NCBI RefSeq assembly: GCF_009725995.1 | Contig: NZ_RCNS01000003.1 | Coordinates: forward strand, 1,247,130 to 1,311,129 | DNA length: 64,000 nt | Origin: Zobellia laminariae | Lineage (GTDB): Bacteria > Bacteroidota > Bacteroidia > Flavobacteriales > Flavobacteriaceae | Direction of reading: 5' to 3' | Part shown: positions 19,371 to 28,559 of the stretch, piece by piece | Numbering within the stretch: the first letter of the stretch is position 1 | How the letters are laid out: each line of letters begins with the position of its first letter | Notes under the pieces: model-generated | Database searches by the model: none | What the model was told of the DNA's origin: nothing | Seen by the model: the letters and a program-made list of their open reading frames with translations, nothing else | Translations under genes and position numbers: made by a program

Positions 19371-20702
19371 ATGGAAGACATGATTTTTTATGATAGACTG
19401 CAGTTTGCATTCACTATCACATTCCACTACATATTTCCTCAATTGACAATGGGATTGTCATTATTGATTGTCTATTTTAAATGGAGATATCTTAGAAATA
19501 AAATTGAAAAATATAACGATGCCGCAAAATTTTTTATGAAAATTTTTGCCATCAATTTTACGATGGGTGTCGTTACCGGGATTCCAATGGAATTTCAATT
19601 TGGCACCAATTGGGCAAAGTTTTCTGAGCTAACAGGTGGTATAATTGGCCAGACCTTGGCCATGGAAGGTATGTTCTCCTTCTTCCTAGAATCTTCTTTC
19701 TTGGCACTATTTATTTTTGGTGAAAAGTTAATGGGTCAAAAACTACACCTCTTAACTGGCTTTTTAGTGTTCTTAGGATCTTGGGCAAGCGGTTGGTTTA
19801 TTTTAGCCACCAATGCTTGGATGCAACACCCAGTAGGATATGAAATTTTGGATAACGGCAAATTTGTATTAGAAAACTTCTCTGCGCTTTTTGGCAACCC
19901 TTGGCTCCTACCCGCTTTTTTACATAATCAATTAGCATCTGTTGTTACCTCTTCTTTTGTTGTAGCTAGCATAGGTGCCTTTTATATTTTGAGAGAAAAA
20001 CAAACTGAATACGGAAAACTGTTTCTAAAAACCGGAGTTATTTTTGGTTTGGTTTCTAGTGTTTTGGTAGCTTTCCCAACAGGTGATTGGAATGCTAAAA
20101 ATGTTGCCCAGTATCAACCGGCCGCTTTTGCCGCTATGGAAGGTATTTTTGAAACAGAACATGCAGGAGCTGAAATTGTACTCATTGGTCAGCCCAATAT
20201 GGTCGAAAAAAAGCTAGACAATAAGATTGCTGTTCCCAACATACTTAGTTTCTTGACCTATCAAGAATGGCACAAGCAAATTCCTGGAATGGATAAATTC
20301 AAAAAGGAAGAGTTGCCAGATAATATTCCCGCACTGTATTATTCTTACCATATCATGGTTGGTTTAGGGACCGTTTTTATGGGTATTATGGCTTTGGCCG
20401 TTTTCTTTTTGTGGCGTAAAAAATTGTATCAAGCAAAAGCATTACTTTGGACAATCATGTTTCTAGTACCGTTTCCTTACATAGCTAACCTTACCGGTTG
20501 GTATGTAGCAGAATTAGGAAGACAACCATATTTGGTATACGGCTTATTAAGAACAGTAGATGGTATTTCCCCCACAGTTTCATCTGGTAACACCTTGTTT
20601 ACTTTACTAGGTTTTGTTGCACTATATATGCTGCTAGGCTTGTTATTCTTAGTCTTAGTTGGCAAAACTATAAACCAAGGTCCAAAACCTCAAACACATT
20701 AA
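19371..20702 (+). CDS. cydA: Cytochrome bd ubiquinol/menaquinol oxidase subunit I
   Basis: A 443-residue multi-helix membrane protein that oxidises quinol and carries the three hemes of the bd-type terminal oxidase. Recognisable parts are RLQFAFTITFHYIFPQLTMG with the heme b595 His ligand, the conserved NFTMGVVTGIPMEFQFGTNW, GWFILATNAWMQHPVGYE, the quinol-loop region (about 255-330) and GWYVAELGRQPYLVYGLLRT near the C-terminus. The quinol loop is of the short kind. It is followed after 3 bases by cydB. The oxidase has high oxygen affinity and supports microaerobic growth and peroxide resistance. Confidence 0.96.
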   Translation: MEDMIFYDRLQFAFTITFHYIFPQLTMGLSLLIVYFKWRYLRNKIEKYNDAAKFFMKIFAINFTMGVVTGIPMEFQFGTNWAKFSELTGGIIGQTLAMEGMFSFFLESSFLALFIFGEKLMGQKLHLLTGFLVFLGSWASGWFILATNAWMQHPVGYEILDNGKFVLENFSALFGNPWLLPAFLHNQLASVVTSSFVVASIGAFYILREKQTEYGKLFLKTGVIFGLVSSVLVAFPTGDWNAKNVAQYQPAAFAAMEGIFETEHAGAEIVLIGQPNMVEKKLDNKIAVPNILSFLTYQEWHKQIPGMDKFKKEELPDNIPALYYSYHIMVGLGTVFMGIMALAVFFLWRKKLYQAKALLWTIMFLVPFPYIANLTGWYVAELGRQPYLVYGLLRTVDGISPTVSSGNTLFTLLGFVALYMLLGLLFLVLVGKTINQGPKPQTH

Positions 20703-20705
20703 ATT

Positions 20706-21779
20706 ATGGAAACATTTTGGTTCATCATAATAGCTATTGTTTTAGCTGTATTTTTTATTTTAGATGGTTATGATTTTGGTGCAGGAATCATTCATTTATT
20801 TTTAGCAAAAACTGAAAACGACAAAGAACTGATTGCAAAATCTGCAGGCTTGTTTTGGGACTCGAACGAGGTTTGGTTAGTGGCAGCCGGAGGCATGCTT
20901 TTCATGGCTTTTCCAACCTTTTACGCATCCGTTTTTAGTGGTTTCTATTTACCATTGATTATTGTTTTATGGTTAATTATTTTTAGAGCCATTGGCTTGG
21001 AATTCAGAGGTCAATTCCACTTTCAAATGTGGAAAGATATTTGGGACAAGTCTTTTGGTGTTTCTAGTTTATTATTAGCCCTATTTTTTGGGATTGCCTT
21101 GGGCAACATCGTAAGAGGTGTAAATCTAGGTGGTGTTGAAAATGGCGTATCTATTTATGAAGGGCATTATTTTTTCCTTCCCCTATGGGATAGTAGTTTT
21201 AGTCCGCTAAGCGAAACACCTGGAATTATAGATTGGTTTACAATTATTATAGGTTTAATATCTGTGGTTACTTTGGCTATTCATGGTGCTAATTGGATTA
21301 TTCTAAAAACCAATTCATCTATAAACGGCAATCTTAAAAATGTCATTTTTAAGATGAATATAGCGCTTGCTGCCCTAACCTTATTTTCATTAGCGGTATG
21401 GAAAACTGTAAGTCCTAACTCCTTAGATAACTTTGCTCATAAGCCCTATTTGCTCATCTTCCCTATTATTTACTTAACAGGGTTAGTCGGTTTGTTTTTT
21501 ATTAAAAAATTGAAAAAAGATATCCATGGTTTTGTATTATCCAGCTTATTAATATTAGGCGGAATTACTTCTTCCTTAGCATCATTGTTCCCTGTGATAT
21601 TGCCTTCTGTGAATTCCATAAACGGACCTTTAACGATTTACAATACTGCTTCTTCCGAGTATGGTTTATCTGTAGCATTAAATTGGGGTATTATTGGCTT
21701 TATCCTTCTTTTTGTTTACATGATTATACAAAAAAGATTAATGGGCGGGAAAGTAGATAAGATGGATTACGGTCACTAA
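20706..21779 (+). CDS. cydB: Cytochrome bd oxidase subunit II
   Basis: A 357-residue integral membrane protein that pairs with CydA. The N-terminal helix ends in the signature FFILDGYDFGAG, followed by GLFWDSNEVWLVAAGGMLFMAFP and FRGQFHF-type motifs seen here as GLEFRGQFHFQMWKDIWD. About eight or nine hydrophobic helices are visible, as expected. It is 3 bases from cydA and 13 bases before a small membrane-protein gene, so all three are likely one operon. Confidence 0.95.
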   Translation: METFWFIIIAIVLAVFFILDGYDFGAGIIHLFLAKTENDKELIAKSAGLFWDSNEVWLVAAGGMLFMAFPTFYASVFSGFYLPLIIVLWLIIFRAIGLEFRGQFHFQMWKDIWDKSFGVSSLLLALFFGIALGNIVRGVNLGGVENGVSIYEGHYFFLPLWDSSFSPLSETPGIIDWFTIIIGLISVVTLAIHGANWIILKTNSSINGNLKNVIFKMNIALAALTLFSLAVWKTVSPNSLDNFAHKPYLLIFPIIYLTGLVGLFFIKKLKKDIHGFVLSSLLILGGITSSLASLFPVILPSVNSINGPLTIYNTASSEYGLSVALNWGIIGFILLFVYMIIQKRLMGGKVDKMDYGH

Positions 21780-21792
21780 AAAGTGAATTGAT

Positions 21793-22092
21793 ATGACAGA
21801 TACTTTAATTTCTCTAATAAGTATTTTCATTGGCATAGTTGGCGCTAATATTACAGCTTCCATTTTCAAAAAATACTCCTTTGGTATTATAGGGAATACC
21901 ATTGCCGGTGTATTTGGTAGTATCCTTTTAATTAAATTATTTGGCAGGTTAGGTTTCACCCCTCAATTGATAATGCAATCGGGTATTTTTCATCTTAGCT
22001 TATTTATTATAAATTCTATTGTTTCATTTTTAGGAGGGAGCCTTGCTGTAATCTTAATAACTAAACTGAAGAATAAAATGAATAAATCCTAG
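21793..22092 (+). CDS. Small membrane protein cotranscribed with cydAB
   Basis: A 99-residue protein with three hydrophobic helices: about 3-22 (ISLISIFIGIVGANITASI), 32-50 (IIGNTIAGVFGSILLIKLF) and 66-92 (LFIINSIVSFLGGSLAVILI). Spaced Gly and small residues in the helices recall GlsB/YeaQ-type small membrane proteins, but the match is weak. It starts 13 bases after cydB and is followed by a strong terminator, so it is the last gene of the cyd unit. It is too long and has too many helices to be the known oxidase subunit CydX. Confidence 0.6.
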   Translation: MTDTLISLISIFIGIVGANITASIFKKYSFGIIGNTIAGVFGSILLIKLFGRLGFTPQLIMQSGIFHLSLFIINSIVSFLGGSLAVILITKLKNKMNKS

Positions 22093-22140
22093 GAGTAATC
22101 CCAACACAAACTATTTACTTCAAAAAACACACATACAACC

Positions 22141-22167
22141 AAAAAAGCCTCATAATGAGGCTTTTTT
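22141..22167 (+). terminator. Rho-independent terminator after the cydAB unit
   Basis: AAAAAAGCCTCA (22141-22152) pairs perfectly with TGAGGCTTTTTT (22156-22167) around a 3-base loop. The A and T flanks mean it can work on either strand. Confidence 0.9.
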
Positions 22168-22458
22168 GGTTTAAGCCCAATATTCAATTAGTTTAGTGTA
22201 AAAACAAAACTAGTAGGAAAGTTTAAATAAGATATACGTTCTTTAATACCGCAACAAGAATAGGTAAAATACTCCTAGTTAATACCGATTTAGAAAAAGA
22301 TGGAATAAAAGAATTTATTGATATCTGGGTCAAGTTGGAAGAATATGAAAATAGATTATAAGCCAGCTAGTTAAGTTTAGGTTTTAAAAATATAGTACCT
22401 TATACCAACATCCTAACAACCACCGACTATAATATAAATACCACAAAAAAACTACACT
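22168..22458. other. Intergenic region before the GH3 gene, with a possible coding relic
   Basis: No intact gene. On the plus strand an open frame without a start codon runs from after a TAA near 22225 to the TAA at 22359-22361. It encodes about 44 residues ending IKEFIDIWVKLEEYENRL, which has protein-like composition and may be the decayed 3' end of a gene. No promoter of good quality was found for the GH3 gene. Confidence 0.3.
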
Positions 22459-25023
22459 ATGCACACTAACAAGTCTTCACTCTTGTACATTTCGCTCTTA
22501 TTCGTTATCCCCATTCTATTTGTGGGCTGCACGCAATTAAAAACACCTGTAGAGTCACCCAAAGTAATAAATACCGATAAAAAAATGGACGAAGCTGAAA
22601 TAACTACTAAAACTATGGTTCACCCAGAAGATTGGGCTATCATTAAACCGTTACCATTGGACCCAGCTATTGAAGCACAAATAGATGAACTATTGCCTAA
22701 ATTAACTTTGGAACAAAAAGTAGGTCAGGTTATTCAAGCAGACAATGGATCTATTACTCCAGAAGAACTAAAAAAATATCGTTTGGGATCTATACTGAGT
22801 GGCGGTAATTCAGCACCGGGACCACTACCCTATGCGGACAGCAAAACATGGTTGGCAAAGGCCGATGAATATTACAACGCCTCCATTGACCCCGAAGGCG
22901 TAGAAGTTGCCATCCCGTACATATGGGGAATTGATGCAGTACATGGTCACACTAACCTACGCGGTGCAATTGTCTTCCCGCATAACATTGGACTTGGCGC
23001 CATGCACAACCCAGATTTAATCGAAAAAATAGCATCTGTAACTGCTCACGAACTTACGGTCTCTGGTCACGATTGGACCTTTGCACCAACGTTGGCCGTA
23101 CCGCAAGATTTGCGTTGGGGAAGAAGTTATGAAGGTTTTTCTGAAGACCCAGCAATCGTTAAATCCTACGCAGACCGGATTGTATATGGACTACAAGGGC
23201 ATGTTGGAAGCTCTGATTTTATGGGTGATGGTCATGTTATATCTAGTGCCAAACACTTTCTAGGTGATGGAGCTACAGAAAATGGCGTTGATCAAGGTGA
23301 TGCTAAGATTAGCGAAAAAGAATTAAGAGATGTTCATGCCGCTGGATACTACAGCGCTATACCAGCAGGAGTACAAACCGTAATGGCCTCATTCTCTAGT
23401 TGGGAAGGCAGAAAATTGCACGGCGATAAAGAACTGTTAACAGATGTCCTAAAAGGCAGAATGGGCTTTAATGGCTTTGTTGTTGGAGATTGGAATGGTC
23501 ATGGTCAAGTTCCCGGATGTACAAATACAGATTGCGCAGCATCTTTAAATTCAGGTTTAGACATGTATATGGCTCCTGATAGTTGGAAAGGATTATATGA
23601 AAGCACCTTGCAACATGTTAAGGACGGAACCATCCCAATGACCCGTTTAGATGATGCAGTACGCCGTATCCTGAGAGTGAAAATTGCCTCTGGAATATTT
23701 ACCAAAGGAGCACCAAGTACCCGTAAAAATGCAGGTGACGAAAATTTATTGGGTCTTCCTAAAAACAGAGCTATTGCACGCCAAGCCGTAAGAGAGTCTA
23801 TGGTTTTACTAAAGAATAACGGTGGTGTATTACCACTAGATGCATCAAAAACTATTATGGTAATTGGTGACGGGGCAGATAATATTGCTAAAATTAGTGG
23901 AGGCTGGACGCTTTCTTGGCAAGGTACAGGCCACACTAATGATGAATTTCCTAACAGCCAAACTGTATTAGACGGTATAAAAGAAGCTGTGAATACAGCT
24001 GGCGGAAAAGTAATTTTTTCAGCAAATGGTGATTCTAATGAAGCAGCTGATGTGGTGATTGCAATATACGGTGAAGACCCTTATGCCGAGTTCCAAGGAG
24101 ACCTTGAGAATTTGGACTTTGCTCCAAACGGCTTTGACACCAACACACTAGACAAATTTCGTAGTAAAGGTATTCCTGTAGTGTCCGTATTTCTATCGGG
24201 ACGGCCTCTGTGGGTTAATCCAGAAATAAACAAATCAGATGCATTTGTTGCTGCATGGTTACCGGGTAGCGAAGGTGGTGGTATATCAGACTTATTATTT
24301 AAAAGAGACCCTTCCTATGAATTTACGGGCAGCCTGTCTTTTGCATGGCCCAACAACGCAGTGGTTTCCCCTGACTTGGCTACACGAGAATCTACAAAAT
24401 TATTTGAGTTAGGTTATGGCCTCACTTATGAAAACGAGGTGATCATCGATCAGCTTTCTGAAGATTCTGGTCTAGAAAATACCAAAGTGGTTTCAACTGG
24501 TGTGTTTTTCAATAAAGGTGCAGCTGTCGCACCATGGAATTTAGGATTAAAAACGGGCGATTTAGACAAACAAATCGGCAGTTTCCCAACATCTGTTGGA
24601 GGTTTGCTAGTCAGTAAAACTGACCATACCGCACAAGAAGATGCTTTACGTATGAATTGGACATTACCAGATTATGACCAACTTCTTATAAGTGCAGCTT
24701 CCCCCAGTAATATGAGTCGTCAAACAAATGGCGCAATGGAACTGACCTTCTTCGCTAAATCTTTTAAAACCAACGATGCCACCGTCAAAATTGGAATGTG
24801 TAGCGAAGGTACCACTTGCGATAAAACACTGGATATAAATATAGTAGCCAATGAATGGCAAGAATATAGAATAAGCTTAAGCTGCTTTGCTAGTCTTGGT
24901 GTTGATATGAGTAAAATTAGCAGTGCATTTATGATAACCGCTGGTGAAGGTACTGATATTGGACTTAGTCAAATTCGCTTAGAATCGGACATTGATGCTA
25001 AGCCTGGCTGTAGTGGCATGTAA
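22459..25023 (+). CDS. GH3 family beta-glucosidase (ExoP-like lipoprotein)
   Basis: An 854-residue exported glycoside hydrolase. The signal peptide has a lipobox (FVGCTQL, Cys24), so the enzyme is anchored in a membrane facing the periplasm or surface. The GH3 barrel (about 65-410) shows PYIWGIDAVHGHTNLRGA, SSAKHFLGDGAT and the nucleophile Asp344 in FVVGDWNGHGQV. The second domain (about 430-650) carries VLLKNNGGVLPLD and YGEDPYAEFQGD, as in exo-beta-glucanases of the marine ExoP type. The C-terminal 170 residues form the galactose-binding-like Exop_C domain with two Cys pairs. Likely substrates are beta-1,3 or beta-1,4 gluco-oligosaccharides, such as those from laminarin. No transporter or SusCD pair is adjacent. 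Confidence 0.93.
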   Translation: MHTNKSSLLYISLLFVIPILFVGCTQLKTPVESPKVINTDKKMDEAEITTKTMVHPEDWAIIKPLPLDPAIEAQIDELLPKLTLEQKVGQVIQADNGSITPEELKKYRLGSILSGGNSAPGPLPYADSKTWLAKADEYYNASIDPEGVEVAIPYIWGIDAVHGHTNLRGAIVFPHNIGLGAMHNPDLIEKIASVTAHELTVSGHDWTFAPTLAVPQDLRWGRSYEGFSEDPAIVKSYADRIVYGLQGHVGSSDFMGDGHVISSAKHFLGDGATENGVDQGDAKISEKELRDVHAAGYYSAIPAGVQTVMASFSSWEGRKLHGDKELLTDVLKGRMGFNGFVVGDWNGHGQVPGCTNTDCAASLNSGLDMYMAPDSWKGLYESTLQHVKDGTIPMTRLDDAVRRILRVKIASGIFTKGAPSTRKNAGDENLLGLPKNRAIARQAVRESMVLLKNNGGVLPLDASKTIMVIGDGADNIAKISGGWTLSWQGTGHTNDEFPNSQTVLDGIKEAVNTAGGKVIFSANGDSNEAADVVIAIYGEDPYAEFQGDLENLDFAPNGFDTNTLDKFRSKGIPVVSVFLSGRPLWVNPEINKSDAFVAAWLPGSEGGGISDLLFKRDPSYEFTGSLSFAWPNNAVVSPDLATRESTKLFELGYGLTYENEVIIDQLSEDSGLENTKVVSTGVFFNKGAAVAPWNLGLKTGDLDKQIGSFPTSVGGLLVSKTDHTAQEDALRMNWTLPDYDQLLISAASPSNMSRQTNGAMELTFFAKSFKTNDATVKIGMCSEGTTCDKTLDINIVANEWQEYRISLSCFASLGVDMSKISSAFMITAGEGTDIGLSQIRLESDIDAKPGCSGM

Positions 25024-25104
25024 TAATTTCATTCAGAATCTGGATAATAAATAATAAAGAGTAGTTTTAATAAACAGAAAAACTCTAATTCTTAAATTAA
25101 TTTC

Positions 25105-25140
25105 AAAGAGGTAAATGACAATGTCTTTACCTCTTTTTTT
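25105..25140 (+). terminator. Rho-independent terminator after the GH3 gene
   Basis: AAAGAGGTAAA (25105-25115) pairs with TTTACCTCTTT (25126-25136), with inner pairing GAC/GTC. An eight-T tract follows. Confidence 0.88.
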
Positions 25141-25506
25141 ATTTAAAATGCCAGAGTCCGGACTATCCTTATTTGGTAATTGTTATATCGCTAAAAAACC
25201 AAAAATCCCCACCCATAAAGTTTGAATTAAAAACCACACATCACTAGTGTTTTGCAGTCTAGAGAAGTTGACCCGCACGTCTCCTTTCAAATTCTACAAC
25301 TTATTTCAGCATAAAATATCGCTTATTTAAATATTGCAAAATGAAGTGAAAATTGGGAGAATTCTATAAAAAATTCGCCAATACATTACGCATTAGTCTT
25401 AATTAGGATGATAGAGGCAACTTGGTATAAATCAACAGAAAGTAACATTATACCTTATATTTACATATCTAGATAACCTAACCAGTTTTAACTATAAACC
25501 ACAACT
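25141..25506. other. Intergenic region between GH3 and SPOR genes, nothing recognised
   Basis: AT-rich sequence without an open frame of note, RNA structure or repeat that I could support. TATATTTA near 25457 is a weak -7-like element for the downstream gene. Confidence 0.3.
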
Positions 25507-26289
25507 ATGAATCCTCAAAAGGATGTTTTTGAAAACTCAGAAGAAAAATGGAATTTTATAATTGCGATAATTGTCATTGCCATTTTCTCCATATTCATCT
25601 ATCAATATTTCTTCAAAACTGAAGAAAACCTAGTCGCTGAAACACCAACTGATTTGGATGAATCTCAAATAGAATCCACTTCATATTCCAAGACTAAAGA
25701 TGAGGAAAATAAATATTTCTATGCAAATTCTACAACCTATGAACTTAAGAAAATAAAGGCCGAAGATGCATACGAAAGCCAGATAGATAGTGCGCTAGTT
25801 ATTTCGGATATTACAAAAGGCAAACCTGAAGTCATTGATACTATTTTAGAAACTAAAACTTCTGATAATAAAATAACAACACCAATTGAAGAGCAAAAAG
25901 AAGGCTCCGAAATCTCTAAATCTTCTACAAACCAATTGATTGTTAAAGAAACTATTGCAACGCCAGAACCGCCAACAGAAGCAGAAGTAAAAATAGAACC
26001 AATAACCGAAAAAGTTCAAATTGAAGCTGAAACTAAAACGCAATCGCAAACAACTAACCTAACGTATAACTGTGTTATAATAGTTGGTGTGTTCAGAGAG
26101 CAAAACAACAAAAATGCCATTATACAAAAACTAAAATTATTAGGTTATAATCACTCAGAAGGTATTTTACGAGAAGGTATGAATTATGTTGGAGTGCCTA
26201 CTGCCTGCAATGATGAACCAGGAAAGCAAAAGCTTTTAAACGACCTGAATGCTGCTTTTGGAATAGATTCATGGGTAAAAAAACTTTGA
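25507..26289 (+). CDS. Membrane-anchored SPOR-domain-like protein
   Basis: A 260-residue protein with a short cytoplasmic head, one membrane helix (IIAIIVIAIFSIFIYQYFF, about 18-37), a long low-complexity acidic/Thr-rich linker (about 40-185), and a C-terminal domain (about 187-260) starting CVIIVGVFREQNN and ending DSWVKKL. That domain has the strand-helix-strand-helix layout of SPOR domains, which bind denuded peptidoglycan at division sites. The topology (periplasmic SPOR on a flexible tether) is that of division or cell-wall proteins. It is a single gene flanked by terminators. Confidence 0.65.
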   Translation: MNPQKDVFENSEEKWNFIIAIIVIAIFSIFIYQYFFKTEENLVAETPTDLDESQIESTSYSKTKDEENKYFYANSTTYELKKIKAEDAYESQIDSALVISDITKGKPEVIDTILETKTSDNKITTPIEEQKEGSEISKSSTNQLIVKETIATPEPPTEAEVKIEPITEKVQIEAETKTQSQTTNLTYNCVIIVGVFREQNNKNAIIQKLKLLGYNHSEGILREGMNYVGVPTACNDEPGKQKLLNDLNAAFGIDSWVKKL

Positions 26290-26301
26290 TTTAAAGTAAA
26301 A

Positions 26302-26332
26302 AAAAAGCCGTAAGATTTACTTACGGCTTTTT
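26302..26332. terminator. Bidirectional terminator between convergent genes
   Basis: A perfect 13-bp stem AAAAAGCCGTAAG (26302-26314) and CTTACGGCTTTTT (26320-26332) with a 5-base loop. The A-rich 5' flank and T-rich 3' flank let it serve the SPOR gene on the plus strand and the CBM48/HHH gene on the minus strand. Confidence 0.88.
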
Positions 26333-26352
26333 GCTTTTTATCAATCAAGAAC

Positions 26353-27072
26353 TTATTTGCCCCCGTTTAATTTATCCTGTAATTTTTTCAATTCATCCCA
26401 TTTATCGGCACTAGCTAATTTAGCCTGTTTTGGCCAAGAACCTGGTTTATGCATGGTATAACGAGGCCCGGCTTCTTTTAGAATACCTTCTAAAACCTTT
26501 GTGGTTGTTTTACTTAGTTTTTCAAAAGTTCCAATACCTTTCTCTGTTAAAATAGAAGCTATTTTAGGTCCTATTCCTTCTATCTTCTTTAAATCATCTT
26601 TTTTTGCCTTCGCAGCAGGTTTCTTCGCTACGGCTTTTTTAGCTACCGGTTTCTTTGCAACTGGCTTCTTTGCCACAGGTTTTTTAACGACTTTCTTTGC
26701 CGGTTCTTTTGCGACTTTTTTCACCGTTTTCTTAACTGGTTTCTTTTGCTCGGGCATTGAGCTCAAATCAACCACACTGTTATCTACACCATCGTAAGGC
26801 GAAGGTACATAAGCATCTGCATCATGGTCATTGAACCAACCTTTATCCGTACTCAAATATCTAAACTCGTAACGTTTTCCAATCTCAAGTTCTATAGTCT
26901 TGGAATAAGAGCCGTTCTTTTTATCCATTTGATAAGCACTGTCGTTAGTCTGCCAATTATTAAAGTCACCCAACAACAAAACATCAGATGCGCTTGGAGC
27001 TTCATTTTTTCCCACCTTGAATGTTACCAAAGCATGTGAACTCTTACCTTTTGCCTTTTTTATTAATGCCAT
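26353..27072 (-). CDS. CBM48-like domain / lysine-rich tail / helix-hairpin-helix protein
   Basis: A 239-residue protein with three parts. Residues about 12-100 form an E-set fold like the AMPK/isoamylase glycogen-binding domain (VLLLGDFNNWQ, GKRYEFRYL, WFNDHDADAYVPSPYDGVDN). Residues 110-158 are a basic histone-H1-like tail of Lys-Lys-Pro-Val/Ala repeats. Residues 159-239 hold a helix-hairpin-helix domain (DDLKKIEGIGPKIASIL, TFEKLSK) ending in RYTMHKPGSWPKQAKLA and WDELKKLQDKL, close to the extension found on some Bacteroidota ribosomal L21 proteins. The last two parts suggest binding to DNA or RNA; the first suggests sugar polymer or protein binding. The joint role is unknown. Confidence 0.7.
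   Translation of the reverse strand: MALIKKAKGKSSHALVTFKVGKNEAPSASDVLLLGDFNNWQTNDSAYQMDKKNGSYSKTIELEIGKRYEFRYLSTDKGWFNDHDADAYVPSPYDGVDNSVVDLSSMPEQKKPVKKTVKKVAKEPAKKVVKKPVAKKPVAKKPVAKKAVAKKPAAKAKKDDLKKIEGIGPKIASILTEKGIGTFEKLSKTTTKVLEGILKEAGPRYTMHKPGSWPKQAKLASADKWDELKKLQDKLNGGK
26599..26745 (-). repeat. Degenerate short tandem repeat encoding the Lys-Pro-Val/Ala tail
   Basis: The coding sequence for residues 110-158 consists of degenerate 15-base units encoding KKPVA-like pentapeptides, copied about four to five times in close succession in 26620-26700. Such repeats can change copy number by slippage, so tail length may vary between strains. It is coding sequence, not a CRISPR. Confidence 0.6.
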
Positions 27073-27301
27073 ATCTCTAGAATTTGTTTCTTATATAAAA
27101 GTAACACAGAAATTACTCATTTCCATAAACTTAGGTTAACAAATTCCTTATTTTAATTCATTACAAACAAATCAAGGTAAATTACAGAACTATATTCAAC
27201 AAAAATTCACTTCATAAAACCAATACAGCAATATCCTTAAAGCCAATTCTTAAATGGTAATCTTTGGTAAAAAGCTATCTTTACACCTTTAAATTAAATG
27301 A

Positions 27302-28264
27302 ATGCCCTATACACTGCTATCCTCCCCATTACAAGGTTTTACAGATGCTACTTTCCGTAATGCACAACAAAAATTCTTTGGAGGAATAGACACCTATTAT
27401 GCACCGTATATTCGGTTTAATAGAAAGATGATTATAAAAGGTTCGTATCAACGAGATTTAAATCCTGAAGCAAATACCACTTTAGAGCTTATTCCGCAGG
27501 TAATGACAGCAGATGTTGATCATTTCATATTTGTAATAAAGTACATCCAGTCTTTAGGGTACACAGAACTTAATTGGAATTTGGGTTGCCCCTACCCTAT
27601 GGTTACCAATAGTGGCATGGGCTCCGGCCTTATTTGTAATACTGAAAAAATAGACCACATTTTAGATCGCGCACATAGCGAAACAGATGTTACCATCTCT
27701 ATGAAAATGCGTCTTGGGTACGAAAATAGTAATGAAATATTAAATGCTTTTCCCATTCTAGAAAAGTACCCTCTTAAAAACGTGGCCATTCATGCCCGGC
27801 TTGGAAAACAGTTATACAAAGGAGGTGTTGACCTTGAAGCCTTCCAGAAGTGCGTAGACGTCGCTAAGCACACTTTATACTATAATGGCGATATTACTAC
27901 TGTTGCTCAATTTAAAGCAATGCAAGAACGGTTCCCGTCCATTGAACATTTTATGATAGGTCGTGGTCTTATTGCAGATCCGTTTTTACCAAGTATGATT
28001 CGCGCAAATACTACGGAATATCCTGCTGACCGATGGAATATTTTTAGAGAATTTCACGATACCATTTACCAACAGTATGATGCCATGCTTTCTGGGCCAA
28101 CGCCTATAAAAATGAAGATGCTTGGTTTTTGGGAATTCTTTTCCCAATCTACACACAATCCGCAAAAAGTCTATAAAGCGATTAAAAAGGCAGGCAACCC
28201 CTTTAAATATAAACAAGCTGTTGGAGAAATTATAGCTGCACAAAAACGGAATTCTATCAGATAA
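27302..28264 (+). CDS. tRNA-dihydrouridine synthase family protein
   Basis: An FMN-dependent reductase of about 320 residues that reduces uridine to dihydrouridine in tRNA. The barrel starts with LLSSPLQGFTDATFRNA (FMN-binding start), then TELNWNLGCPYPMVTNSGMGSGL with the catalytic Cys in GCP, VTISMKMRLGYEN, NVAIHARLGKQLYKGGVD and FMIGRGLIADPFL at the phosphate site. Sequence layout is nearest to the DusC-like branch found in Flavobacteriia, but which uridine is modified cannot be told. The ATG at 27302 gives the usual short N-terminus before the first strand. It is a single gene; TATCTTTA upstream is a near-match -7 element. Confidence 0.9.
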   Translation: MPYTLLSSPLQGFTDATFRNAQQKFFGGIDTYYAPYIRFNRKMIIKGSYQRDLNPEANTTLELIPQVMTADVDHFIFVIKYIQSLGYTELNWNLGCPYPMVTNSGMGSGLICNTEKIDHILDRAHSETDVTISMKMRLGYENSNEILNAFPILEKYPLKNVAIHARLGKQLYKGGVDLEAFQKCVDVAKHTLYYNGDITTVAQFKAMQERFPSIEHFMIGRGLIADPFLPSMIRANTTEYPADRWNIFREFHDTIYQQYDAMLSGPTPIKMKMLGFWEFFSQSTHNPQKVYKAIKKAGNPFKYKQAVGEIIAAQKRNSIR

Positions 28265-28512
28265 TCCATCTTGCTTTTTTCTATCGGCTTTTAGATTTGC
28301 TAGATGTTCTTCATATTTCTATAAACGAAACTAAGCACAATCAAATGAGCTCTTTTGTAGCGTTATTCTATATCCAACTACACTAATCAAAGAACTTTGC
28401 TCAGAGTCCCCTTAAAGCACTTAGAACAGTTGTATGGTGTATTCTGCACTAATCTACTTTAATAAATGTGTTTGGGGACGTTTCTTAAAAAAACGACATA
28501 CTTCTGAAAAGC

Positions 28513-28546
28513 AAAAAAGCTCTTTAAACAAATTGTTTAAAGAGCT
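28513..28546 (-). terminator. Terminator after tRNA-Arg
   Basis: A perfect 13-bp stem (28518-28530 with 28534-28546) has a 3-base loop and, read on the minus strand, is followed by six T residues (A run at 28513-28518). It ends the yqeY-tRNA transcript. Confidence 0.88.
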
Positions 28547-28559
28547 CTAGATAAAATTG

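Noticed and set aside
26501..26797. Hydrophobic 98-codon plus-strand frame opposite the lysine-rich tail
   Set aside because: Phe/Ala-rich translation is the mirror of Lys/Pro/Val codon repeats on the minus strand, not a real membrane protein.
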